A stretch of 13,288 nt of DNA, taken from Acidobacteriota bacterium (GTDB taxonomy: Bacteria > Acidobacteriota > Vicinamibacteria > Vicinamibacterales > JAFNAJ01). Below, one piece after another: positions 1 to 6,698 of this stretch (positions are counted from its first letter, which is position 1; every line of letters begins with the position of its first letter). Under the pieces are notes generated by a model. That model was not told the origin of the DNA. It worked only from the letters and a program-made list of their open reading frames with translations, and did not search any database. The stretch is taken from positions 1 to 13,288 of the forward strand of contig JAFNAJ010000023.1 of assembly GCA_017860085.1 (NCBI GenBank). The letters run 5' to 3'. Position numbers and translations under genes: made by a program.

Positions 1-791
1 CGGATAGCCAGTCCGAGACGGCACCATCCGACCCCCTTGCCGAGGCCATCCGGGACGAGGGCGCGAGTGTGCGTTCCGGCCAGGCGAACGTCTCTGCCGG
101 AGCGACGGGGACCGGCGACCCATCGGCGCCCGCGGGTTCCTCCACTGCCGGCCCCTCCATCACGTGGGGGCCGCTCCTGTCGCAGTCCCTCGGACTGCTC
201 GTCTTCCAGCACTGGTTCAGGGCCACGTTCGAGGACGGGACCTGGGCAGCGACGGTCGAAGGACCGTTCTGGGACGACTACGTCAAGTCGGTCAAGGGAT
301 TGTGCTGCTGGAACGATGGCGACAAAGGCACGACCAACTGGCTGTTCCACCCCATGCTCGGGTCGGGCGCTGCGTTCCTCTTTGCCAACAACCACCGCGA
401 CTCGCAGCTGACGCCACCCGGCAACAACCGGGCCTACTGGGGCGTGAAGGGCAAGCAGATGGCCTTCTCCTTCGTCTACAGCACCTATTTCGAGCTGGGC
501 CCGGTGCTCTCGGAGGCTGCCATCGGCAATGTCGGCATCGACTACAGCGAGCAGACCTGGCAGGACATCCTCGTCACCCCGACGCTCGGGACGGCGTTCT
601 CGATCGGCGAAGACCTCCTGCGCGTCTACGTGATCGACAAGGTCGACCGCAAGAACCACTTCTGGGGCGCCACCCTCGCCATCTTCCTCAACCCCACCCG
701 CTCGTTCATCAACCTGTTTGCGTTGAAGAAGCCGTGGGCCGATCCCGAGTGGCTGGCCATCAGGCGCGAAGCCCACGCGAAAGGCCAGTGA
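1..791 (+). CDS. DUF3943-like membrane-associated protein, 5'-truncated by the window edge
   Basis: The reading frame is open from base 3 to the TGA at 789-791, so the true start lies upstream. A GTG at 69 is possible but unconvincing because the frame continues before it. The first ~50 codons are low complexity and rich in Ala, Gly, Ser and Pro. Then comes a conserved-looking domain with a hydrophobic stretch (LLVFQHWF, about 195-220), the motif NWLFHPMLGSG (about 336-368), NNRAYWG, a YFELGPVLSEA segment and DILVTPTLG followed by a GED...RVYVID helix. The order HP..G, aromatic stretch, E..GP..SEA, D..VTP..G, GE resembles the DUF3943 family, whose function is unknown; it is often predicted to be envelope-associated. 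Family assignment is by pattern memory, not by search. It is not obviously linked to the downstream serine genes, since a promoter-like site lies between (826-831). Confidence 0.6.
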   Translation, partial: DSQSETAPSDPLAEAIRDEGASVRSGQANVSAGATGTGDPSAPAGSSTAGPSITWGPLLSQSLGLLVFQHWFRATFEDGTWAATVEGPFWDDYVKSVKGLCCWNDGDKGTTNWLFHPMLGSGAAFLFANNHRDSQLTPPGNNRAYWGVKGKQMAFSFVYSTYFELGPVLSEAAIGNVGIDYSEQTWQDILVTPTLGTAFSIGEDLLRVYVIDKVDRKNHFWGATLAIFLNPTRSFINLFALKKPWADPEWLAIRREAHAKGQ

Positions 792-825
792 CGGCAAAGG
801 ATAGGCGGCAGCCTGAGGCCAGATC

Positions 826-831
826 TAGAAT
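826..831 (+). promoter_or_regulatory. -10-like box (TAGAAT) just before the DUF1015 start
   Basis: TAGAAT ends 9 bases before the ATG at 841. Transcription starting about 7 bases downstream would give a nearly leaderless mRNA. There is no good Shine-Dalgarno sequence before this ATG, and no convincing -35 at 17-18 bases upstream. The same arrangement recurs at other unit-leading genes in the window. Confidence 0.4.
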
Positions 832-840
832 GACAGGGCC

Positions 841-2052
841 ATGGCTTCCCTCCGACCGTTCCGTGCCCTGAGACCCGCCCCGGATGCCGCCGCGGCCATC
901 GCTGCGGTCCCCTACGACGTGGTGAATCGAGACGAGGCGGCAGCGCTGGCGGCCGGTAACCCGCTGAGCTTCCTCCACGTCTCGCGTGCCGAGATCGATC
1001 TGCCGCCCGACACCGACCCGTACGGCGATGCTGTCTACCGGAAGGCTGCCGCGACGTTTGAGGCGTTGAAGGCGCACATGGTCCAGGACGAGCAGCCGGG
1101 GATGTATTTCTACCGGCTGCGGATGGGCGGCCACGAGCAGACAGGCCTGGCGGCCTGCTACTCGATTGACGAGTACGGGCGCGACATCGTGAAGAAGCAC
1201 GAGAAGACCCGTCGCGACAAGGAAGACGATCGGACCCGTCACATCATTGAATTACGCGCCCAGACCGGGCCTGTCTTCCTGACGTATCGCCACACCGCCG
1301 CCATCGACGCCCTTGCCGCGCGGGTCTGCGGGGGCCCGCCACTCTACCGGGTCACGGCGCCCGACGGGATCGTGCACACGGTCTGGCGGGCCGACCCGAA
1401 GGCCTCGGCCGAACTGGCGACGGCGTTCGGCACGCTCGACGCGCTGTACATCGCCGACGGCCACCACCGTGCCGCCAGCGGCGCGAGGGCTCATGCCCAT
1501 TTCGGCGGGGGCTCAGACCAGGAGCACGCCTGGTGCCTGGGCGTCGCGTTTCCGGACAACCAGACCCAGATCCTGCCGTATCACCGGGTGGTCAAGGATC
1601 TCGGCGGCCGGACGCCCCCCCTGTTTCTCGACGAGGTCGCCACGCGCGTCGCGGTCGGGCCGGGCGAGCCCTCGGCGAGGCACAAGGGCGAGTGCCAGAT
1701 GTACCTGAATGGGCGATGGTATGCGCTGGCGCTCCAGCTGGCGGGTTCGGCGGCCAGTGCCGACCCGATCAAGTCGCTCGACGCGTCGCTGCTCCAGGAT
1801 CTGCTGCTCGACCCCGTGCTCGGCATCAAGGACCTCCGCACCGACAGGCGCATCGATTTCGTCGGCGGCATCCGGGGCACGGCCGAGCTCGAGCGGCTGG
1901 TGGACAGCGGGGCCGCCGCGGTTGCATTCTCGATGTACCCCGTGACGGTGGCCGAGCTGATGGCCATCGCCGATGCGGGCGCGATCATGCCCCCCAAGTC
2001 CACGTGGTTCGAGCCGAAGCTGCGTGACGGCCTGCTGATCCACTTGATATGA
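841..2052 (+). CDS. DUF1015 family protein, linked to serine biosynthesis genes
   Basis: This 403-residue protein has the family's usual length and landmarks: the N-terminus MASLRPFRALRP, AAVPYDVVNRDE (residues 21-32), a charged KKHEKTRRDKEDDR segment (118-131), ADGHHR (205-210), PYHRVV (246-251) and the C-terminal PPKSTWFEPKL (384-394). The ATG at 841 is chosen because the PFRALRP start is where the family normally begins. DUF1015 has no function I can state as established here. The DGHHR motif resembles the signature of ParB/Srx-fold proteins, a fold that includes the free-serine kinases SerK and SbnI. That and the serA-serC neighbours suggest, as inference only, a role in phosphoserine or serine metabolism. 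It is 63 bases upstream of serA on the same strand. No signal peptide or membrane segment is visible, so it is likely cytoplasmic. Confidence 0.85.
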   Translation: MASLRPFRALRPAPDAAAAIAAVPYDVVNRDEAAALAAGNPLSFLHVSRAEIDLPPDTDPYGDAVYRKAAATFEALKAHMVQDEQPGMYFYRLRMGGHEQTGLAACYSIDEYGRDIVKKHEKTRRDKEDDRTRHIIELRAQTGPVFLTYRHTAAIDALAARVCGGPPLYRVTAPDGIVHTVWRADPKASAELATAFGTLDALYIADGHHRAASGARAHAHFGGGSDQEHAWCLGVAFPDNQTQILPYHRVVKDLGGRTPPLFLDEVATRVAVGPGEPSARHKGECQMYLNGRWYALALQLAGSAASADPIKSLDASLLQDLLLDPVLGIKDLRTDRRIDFVGGIRGTAELERLVDSGAAAVAFSMYPVTVAELMAIADAGAIMPPKSTWFEPKLRDGLLIHLI

Positions 2053-2102
2053 ACGCCGAGCGCCTGACCTCGACCAGAGTCGTTCATCCTTCGTCGTCCC
2101 CC

Positions 2103-2107
2103 GGGAG
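2103..2107 (+). promoter_or_regulatory. Ribosome binding site of serA
   Basis: GGGAG ends 8 bases before the ATG at 2116. It supports that start, which also gives the expected MKVLIADKF N-terminus. Confidence 0.6.
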
Positions 2108-2115
2108 CCCTGCCC

Positions 2116-3423
2116 ATGAAAGTCCTCATCGCAGACAAGTTCGAACAGAGCGGCATCGACGGCCTGAAGGCCGTCGGGTGCGACATCGTCTACAACCCCG
2201 ATCTCAAGGATGACACGCTCGTCGACGCCATTCGCGAGTCGCAGGCCGACGTGCTGGTGGTGCGGTCCACCAAGGTGAAGAAGCCGATGCTCGAAGCTGG
2301 CATGCTCGGGCTCGTCGTTCGCGCCGGCGCCGGCTACGACAACATTGACGTGGGAACCGCGAGCGAGCGCGGCATCTACGTGGCCAACTGTCCGGGGAAG
2401 AACTCGGTCGCCGTGGCCGAGCTCGCGTTCGGGATGATCCTCGCCCTCGATCGCCGCATTCCCGACAACGTGGCCGACCTCCGGGCCGGCATCTGGAACA
2501 AGAAGGAGTACTCCAAATCGCGGGGCATCCACGGGCGCACGCTCGGGCTGCTCGGGTTTGGCAACATCGGCCAGGAGATGGCCAAGCGCGCCCAGGCCTT
2601 CGGGCTGAACATCGCCGTGTGGAGCGAGATCGGGGTCGAGGTCGATCGCGCCGGCCTGCCGGTCGACCTGCCGCTCCTCGTCCGCCTGCGGCCCTCGTCT
2701 GGCTACCCGGTCGAGCCCCGGGTGCGCGTCTGCGCGACGCCGGAAGAGGTGGCCGAGATCGCCGACATCGTCAGCGTGCACCTTGCCCTCAACGATCGGA
2801 CGCGTGGGCTGATCGGCAAGAACGTCTTTGATCGGATGAAGCCCGGGTCGTTCTTCATCAACACCGCCCGCGGCGAGGTCGTCGACTACGCGGCGCTCGA
2901 GGCCGCGGTGAAGGAGAAGAGCCTGCGCGTGGCGCTCGACGTGTACGCGAAGGAGCCATCCACGGGCACCGGCGAGTTTGCCGATCCGCTGATCCATCTG
3001 CCCAACGTCTACGGCACGCACCACATCGGGGCCTCGACCGACCAGGCGCAGGAGGCCATCGCGGCCGAGACCGTGCGAGTCGTGAAGACCTATGTGGAGA
3101 CCGGCCGCGTCCTCAACGTGGTGAACCTCTCGCGGCAGACGGCGGCCACCCACGTCCTCGTCGTCCGCCACAGGGACGAGCCGGGCGTGCTCGCCACCGT
3201 GTTCGACGCCCTGCGGGCCGAGAAGGTGAACGCCGAGGAGACCGAGAACATCGTGTTCACCGGCGCCAAGGCCTGTGTGGCCCGCATCAACCTCGACGCC
3301 GAGCCTTCCAAGACGTTGCTCGAGAAGATGTGCAACGACAATCCGGCGATTCTCGACGTGCAACTCGTGCCGCTTGGCGCGCCGGCCGCTTCGTATCACC
3401 TGGCCCGTACGCTCATGGCGTAG
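2116..3423 (+). CDS. serA: D-3-phosphoglycerate dehydrogenase with C-terminal ACT domain
   Basis: Catalyses the first step of serine synthesis, NAD-dependent oxidation of 3-phosphoglycerate to 3-phosphohydroxypyruvate, in the cytoplasm. The 435-residue protein has the D-2-hydroxyacid dehydrogenase layout: substrate-domain segment VVRAGAGYDNID (67-78), Rossmann loop GFGNIG (147-152), catalytic Arg252 in NTARGE, Glu280 in AKEP and His303 in HHIGAS. The ACT domain covers about 345-420 (DEPGVLATVFDAL at 354-366), the usual site of serine binding and feedback control. It lacks the long intervening domain of the ~525-residue SerA forms. An oddity is a stretch of about 35 residues (173-208) between the second Rossmann strand and the next helix, roughly 20 longer than usual; it stays in frame. 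The residue after that strand is Glu171 rather than the usual Asp. serC follows after 12 bases, so the two are surely co-transcribed. Confidence 0.95.
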   Translation: MKVLIADKFEQSGIDGLKAVGCDIVYNPDLKDDTLVDAIRESQADVLVVRSTKVKKPMLEAGMLGLVVRAGAGYDNIDVGTASERGIYVANCPGKNSVAVAELAFGMILALDRRIPDNVADLRAGIWNKKEYSKSRGIHGRTLGLLGFGNIGQEMAKRAQAFGLNIAVWSEIGVEVDRAGLPVDLPLLVRLRPSSGYPVEPRVRVCATPEEVAEIADIVSVHLALNDRTRGLIGKNVFDRMKPGSFFINTARGEVVDYAALEAAVKEKSLRVALDVYAKEPSTGTGEFADPLIHLPNVYGTHHIGASTDQAQEAIAAETVRVVKTYVETGRVLNVVNLSRQTAATHVLVVRHRDEPGVLATVFDALRAEKVNAEETENIVFTGAKACVARINLDAEPSKTLLEKMCNDNPAILDVQLVPLGAPAASYHLARTLMA

Positions 3424-3429
3424 GGAGGA
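3423..3429 (+). promoter_or_regulatory. Strong ribosome binding site of serC
   Basis: GGGAGGA overlaps the last base of the serA stop codon and lies 6 bases before the serC ATG. It fixes the serC start and implies coupled expression with serA. Confidence 0.75.
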
Positions 3430-3435
3430 TTCATC

Positions 3436-4533
3436 ATGGCGACCACCACCGTCCACCGGATCTTCAACTTCGCGGCCGGACCGGCCGTCATGCCCTTGTC
3501 GGTGCTCGAGGAAGCGCAGCGCGACCTGCTCGCGCTACCCGGCGTCGGCATGTCGGTGCTGGAGATCAGCCACCGGTCGAAGACGTTCGAGGCCATCATC
3601 CAGCAGGCCGAGGCAGACGTGCGCGAACTGGCGGGCATCCCACCCGACTACCACGTGCTCTTCCTCCAGGGCGGCGCCAGCCTGCAGTTCTCCATGGTGC
3701 CGATGAACCTGCTGCCGGCCGGCGCGACCGCGGACTACGTCGTCACCGGCGCGTGGGGGCAGAAGGCCGTCAAGGAGGCGAAGAAGGTCGGCACGGTGAA
3801 TGTCGCGGCCACGACCGAGGCCGACAACTTCACCCGCCTTCCAGCCGCCGGCGAGGTGAAGTTGACGGCCGGCGCCGCCTACGTGCACTACACGTCCAAC
3901 GAGACCATTCACGGGGTGGAGTGGAAGACCGATGCCGTGTTCGGCGACGCGCCGGTGGTGTGCGATACATCGTCGAACATGTTCAGCAAACCCCTCGACA
4001 TCTCGAAGTACGCCCTCATTTATGCAGGCGCCCAGAAGAACCTTGGGCCCTCCGGCGTGACGCTGGTGATCGTGCGCGACGACCTGCTGGCCCGGTCGCC
4101 GCAGACGCTCGCCACGATGCTGAACTACAACACGCACACGAAGGAGAAGTCGCTCTACAACACGCCGCCGACGTTTGGCGTCTACCTCGTCGGGCTCGTG
4201 ATGAAGTGGATCAAGGGGCTCGGCGGCTTGTCGGCGATCGGAGCGATAAACGGACGCAAGGCAGCAAAGCTCTATGCCGAGATCGACCGGACCGGGTTCT
4301 ACCGAGGGCATGCGGCCAAGGAGTGCCGGTCGAACATGAACGTCACCTTCCGGCTGCCCAGCGAGGAGCTCGAGGCCGAGTTCGTGAAGCAGGCGAAGGC
4401 CGCCGGGCTCGACGGCCTCAAGGGGCACCGCTCGGTCGGTGGCTTGCGGGCGTCGATCTACAACGCGTTTCCGGAAGAAGGGGTCGACGCGCTCGTCGCG
4501 CTGATGCGCGAGTTCGAGCGGACCAAGGGATAG
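3436..4533 (+). CDS. serC: Phosphoserine aminotransferase
   Basis: Transfers the amino group of glutamate to 3-phosphohydroxypyruvate to make O-phospho-L-serine, the second step of serine synthesis; SerC enzymes can also serve pyridoxal phosphate synthesis. The 365-residue length is typical. It opens with the family hallmark RIFNFAAGPAVMP (8-20), has ISHRSK (44-49), the cofactor phosphate-binding GGAS (79-82), TGAW with Trp107, Asp177 in CDTSS that pairs with the pyridine nitrogen, and the Schiff-base lysine Lys201 in GAQKNLGPSG. The C-terminal substrate signature GHRSVGGLRASIYNA is at 340-354. It is a class V fold-type I PLP enzyme. It is the last gene of the cluster and converges with pcnB, the two stop codons being 5 bases apart. 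Confidence 0.97.
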   Translation: MATTTVHRIFNFAAGPAVMPLSVLEEAQRDLLALPGVGMSVLEISHRSKTFEAIIQQAEADVRELAGIPPDYHVLFLQGGASLQFSMVPMNLLPAGATADYVVTGAWGQKAVKEAKKVGTVNVAATTEADNFTRLPAAGEVKLTAGAAYVHYTSNETIHGVEWKTDAVFGDAPVVCDTSSNMFSKPLDISKYALIYAGAQKNLGPSGVTLVIVRDDLLARSPQTLATMLNYNTHTKEKSLYNTPPTFGVYLVGLVMKWIKGLGGLSAIGAINGRKAAKLYAEIDRTGFYRGHAAKECRSNMNVTFRLPSEELEAEFVKQAKAAGLDGLKGHRSVGGLRASIYNAFPEEGVDALVALMREFERTKG

Positions 4534-4538
4534 GAGCG

Positions 4539-5816
4539 CTAGACCGGCGGTCGCCCCCGCCGCCGCCTTCGTCGCCGCCCTTCCGGGCGCGGCGCCGCCA
4601 CTTCACCACCTGGGTGATGAGGCGGGTGTGCGAACTCCTGCTCCAGTTCGCGCCAGCGCGCGACAACGTCCGGGGTGTGCCCGTGGATGTCGAGCCACGT
4701 CAGGGCTGCCGGGAATGCTGGGCGATGACGCACCCCGCGCAGCACTCGCGGCGGGGCATCCACGTCGAGCAGGCGACGCTGGAGCCCGAGGATCTGCAGC
4801 AATCCCTCCACGTCGCGACGAGCGAGCGGCAGCGCGCCGAGGGTCGGCACGGCATGGCGGTAGCCGGCGTCCTCCACAGCATCGCGGCGGGTCTGTCGTC
4901 GCCGCAGCAGCCCGAGTGGCACGATCAGCGACCCCAGAAGCACCGCGTTCGTCAACGTCTCGGGCGCCGAGACGTGTCGCGCACGGTACGCGTCGAGCCG
5001 GTCCAGCGATTCCTCCAGCGCGTCCGGCAAGGGCGACCCGATCTCGGGGCTGATGTGGGCGAGGAGGCCCGATTCGGCCAGCCCGTGAAACGCGCGGCGC
5101 GCGACCCCAGACCTGAGGATCTTGAAGAACTCCTCGAGCAGGCGCGGCGGGGCGCTGTGTCCGATCAGGGCCCCCTGCCGCGAGATGGCCGCGGCCACAT
5201 CGGGGTCGACCTCGAACTCGAGGCGCGCGGCAAGCACGAGCGCCCGCAGCATCCGCACGGGGTCCTCTTGAAAACGCACGTCGGGATCGCCGATCGAGCG
5301 AATCACGCGGGCCCGCAGATCCTCGAGCCCGCCCACGTAGTCGATGACCGAGAACGTCCCGATATCGTAGAAGAGCGCGTTGACGGTGAAATCACGACGG
5401 AACGCGTCCTCTTCCGGAGTGCCGAACGTGTTGTCCCGGTGGACGATCGGGGCCGACGGCGCGCGTGGCCCCTCGTGGGGCAGCGGGGGCTCCTCTTCGG
5501 TGCCGGCCGGTACCTGGCGCCGAAACGTGGCAACCTCAATGACCTTGGGGCCGAACTTCACGTGGGCCAGGCGGAACCGGCGGCCGATGATCCAGCAGTT
5601 GCGGAAGAGCTTCTTGATCTGGCCCGGGTGCGCAGACGTCCCGATGTCGAAGTCCTTCGGCTGCCGACCGAGCAGGAGGTCGCGGACGCTGCCGCCGACG
5701 AGGTAGGCCGTGAAATGATGATGGTGCAGGCGATAGAGCACCTTGAGCGCGTCGGGATCGATGTCGCGACGAGAAATCGGGTGCTCGGCCCGCGGGACGA
5801 TGACGGGCTCGCCCAT
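4539..5816 (-). CDS. pcnB: PcnB-type polynucleotide adenylyltransferase / tRNA nucleotidyltransferase family
   Basis: A class II nucleotidyltransferase of about 425 residues. It has the nucleotide-binding GGSVRDLLLG (41-50), the metal-binding pair Asp55 and Asp57 in KDFDIGT, the IIGRRFRLAHVKFG block (76-89) that is characteristic of bacterial poly(A) polymerases, RRDFTVNALFYD (140-151) and QEDPVRMLRA (183-192). The last ~35 residues are basic and end in a run of seven arginines, like the basic tails of PcnB proteins that bind RNA. The family adds poly(A) to RNA 3' ends for decay, but related enzymes add CCA or only A to tRNA, and sequence alone does not settle which. I prefer the ATG at 5816 over the in-frame ATG at 5840 because a perfect TATAAT lies between them. 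It is divergent from the TPR-like gene and convergent with serC. Confidence 0.88.
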   Translation of the reverse strand: MGEPVIVPRAEHPISRRDIDPDALKVLYRLHHHHFTAYLVGGSVRDLLLGRQPKDFDIGTSAHPGQIKKLFRNCWIIGRRFRLAHVKFGPKVIEVATFRRQVPAGTEEEPPLPHEGPRAPSAPIVHRDNTFGTPEEDAFRRDFTVNALFYDIGTFSVIDYVGGLEDLRARVIRSIGDPDVRFQEDPVRMLRALVLAARLEFEVDPDVAAAISRQGALIGHSAPPRLLEEFFKILRSGVARRAFHGLAESGLLAHISPEIGSPLPDALEESLDRLDAYRARHVSAPETLTNAVLLGSLIVPLGLLRRRQTRRDAVEDAGYRHAVPTLGALPLARRDVEGLLQILGLQRRLLDVDAPPRVLRGVRHRPAFPAALTWLDIHGHTPDVVARWRELEQEFAHPPHHPGGEVAAPRPEGRRRRRRRGRPPV

Positions 5817-5825
5817 GGGCGCTGG

Positions 5826-5831
5826 ATTATA
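5826..5831 (-). promoter_or_regulatory. Extended -10 promoter (TGCTATAAT) of pcnB
   Basis: On the minus strand the sequence reads TGC followed by a perfect TATAAT, 9 bases before the ATG at 5816. This is a consensus extended -10 element, expected to start transcription at or within about 2 bases of the start codon, giving a leaderless mRNA. No clear -35 is seen, which is usual for extended -10 promoters. Confidence 0.55.
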
Positions 5832-5857
5832 GCAGGGCATGGGATGGGGGCGACGAA

Positions 5858-6685
5858 GTGACTGTTTTCAAAAGACTTATTGCTGGCCTCTCGCTCGCGG
5901 GCATGCTGTGGCCCGGCCTCGTCCTCGCGGCGCAGCCCGCGCCGCTCACCGATGCCCGCCGGCTGTACAACGAAGGACGGTACGCCGAGGCGATCGATCT
6001 GGCGGAATCGGCACAGGCAGTCGCCGCCAACGCGGAGGTCGCGCGCCTCATCGCGGCCCGTGCCCGCCTGGAGCGATTCAGGCACGCGTCTGCGGCCGAG
6101 GATCTCGACGTGGCCCGATCGGCGCTGCTGGCGATCGATGCGACGCGCCTCTCGGCACGCGATCGCGCGGAGATGCTGGTCGGGTTCGGCGAGGCGCTGT
6201 TTCTCGAGGGCACGTTCGGCGCGGCGGCGGAGATGTTCGCTCTCGGCCTCGACCGCGCCGACGACCTCGGGCCCGGCACCTACGACGTGCTGCTCGACTG
6301 GTGGGCGAGCGCGATGGACCGTGCGGCGCAGGCGACCCCGCCCGAGGCGCGCGCGGCAGCCTACCAACGGCTCGAGGACACCATGCGCCTCGCCGCCGAG
6401 CGCGACCCGGCCTCCTCGATTGCTGCCTACTGGGTGGCAGCCGCGGCGCGTGCGCGCGGCGACGCCGGGCGGGCGTGGGCGGCGGCGCTCGCGGCCTGGA
6501 TCAGGGCCCCGCTGACCCGTGAGGGTGGGGCGTCGCTGAGGCTGGACCTCGATCGCCTTGTCACCGAGGCGATCGTGCCAGAGCGGGCGCGCAAGGAGGC
6601 GTCACCGTCCGAGATCGATCGCGCGTCGGCGGAGCTGCTGGCCGAGTGGGAGCGTTTCAAGACGCGCTGGAGCGCGGCTCGCTGA
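5858..6685 (+). CDS. Secreted TPR-like alpha-helical protein of unknown function
   Basis: I do not recognise a specific family. The 275-residue product starts at GTG 5858 with a clear signal peptide: basic FKR, then a hydrophobic core (LIAGLSLAGMLWPGLVL) ending in AAQPA near residue 25, so it is probably exported to the periplasm. The mature part is almost all helical and alanine-rich. It contains TPR-like pairs, for example ARRLYNEGRYAEAIDLAESA (about 31-50), a similar GEALFLEGTFGAAAEMFALG segment (about 110-129), and YWVAAAARARGDAGRAWAAALAAW (about 190-213). TPR-type repeats are usually protein-binding scaffolds. It diverges from pcnB (41 bases between starts) and converges with polA (9 bases between stops). 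The GTG start is chosen because it directly precedes the signal peptide; the ribosome site is weak. Confidence 0.75.
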   Translation: MTVFKRLIAGLSLAGMLWPGLVLAAQPAPLTDARRLYNEGRYAEAIDLAESAQAVAANAEVARLIAARARLERFRHASAAEDLDVARSALLAIDATRLSARDRAEMLVGFGEALFLEGTFGAAAEMFALGLDRADDLGPGTYDVLLDWWASAMDRAAQATPPEARAAAYQRLEDTMRLAAERDPASSIAAYWVAAAARARGDAGRAWAAALAAWIRAPLTREGGASLRLDLDRLVTEAIVPERARKEASPSEIDRASAELLAEWERFKTRWSAAR

Positions 6686-6698
6686 GCCGGACGCTCAG
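6682..6698. terminator. Hairpin containing both stop codons of the TPR-like gene and polA
   Basis: CTGAGC (6682-6687) and GCTCAG (6693-6698) form a perfect 6-bp stem with a 5-base loop. Each arm contains the TGA stop of one of the convergent genes. No T-run follows, so it is a candidate weak bidirectional terminator at most. Confidence 0.3.

Noticed and set aside
787..826. A -35 box paired with the TAGAAT before DUF1015
   Set aside because: No sequence close to TTGACA occurs at a 16-18 base spacing; only the -10-like box is reported.
2632..2739. Frameshift in serA around the unusual loop
   Set aside because: Conserved motifs on both sides are in the same frame, and alternative frames give no better match, so it is an in-frame insertion.
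1513..3456. A minus-strand open frame of over 600 codons opposite DUF1015 and serA
   Set aside because: It is antisense to two well-supported genes and has no recognisable domain; typical GC-rich shadow.
4534..4560. Terminator hairpin between serC and pcnB
   Set aside because: Only a 4-bp GACC/GGTC stem and the AGCGCT palindrome are present in the few bases there, too weak to call.
5817..5840. Earlier pcnB start at ATG 5840
   Set aside because: It would place a perfect extended -10 TATAAT inside the coding region; the ATG at 5816 fits the promoter and still precedes all conserved motifs.
3330..5861. A plus-strand open frame of over 800 codons across serC and the pcnB region
   Set aside because: It is out of frame with serC and antisense to pcnB, is arginine/proline-rich low-information sequence, and exists because GC-rich codon bias removes stops in shadow frames.
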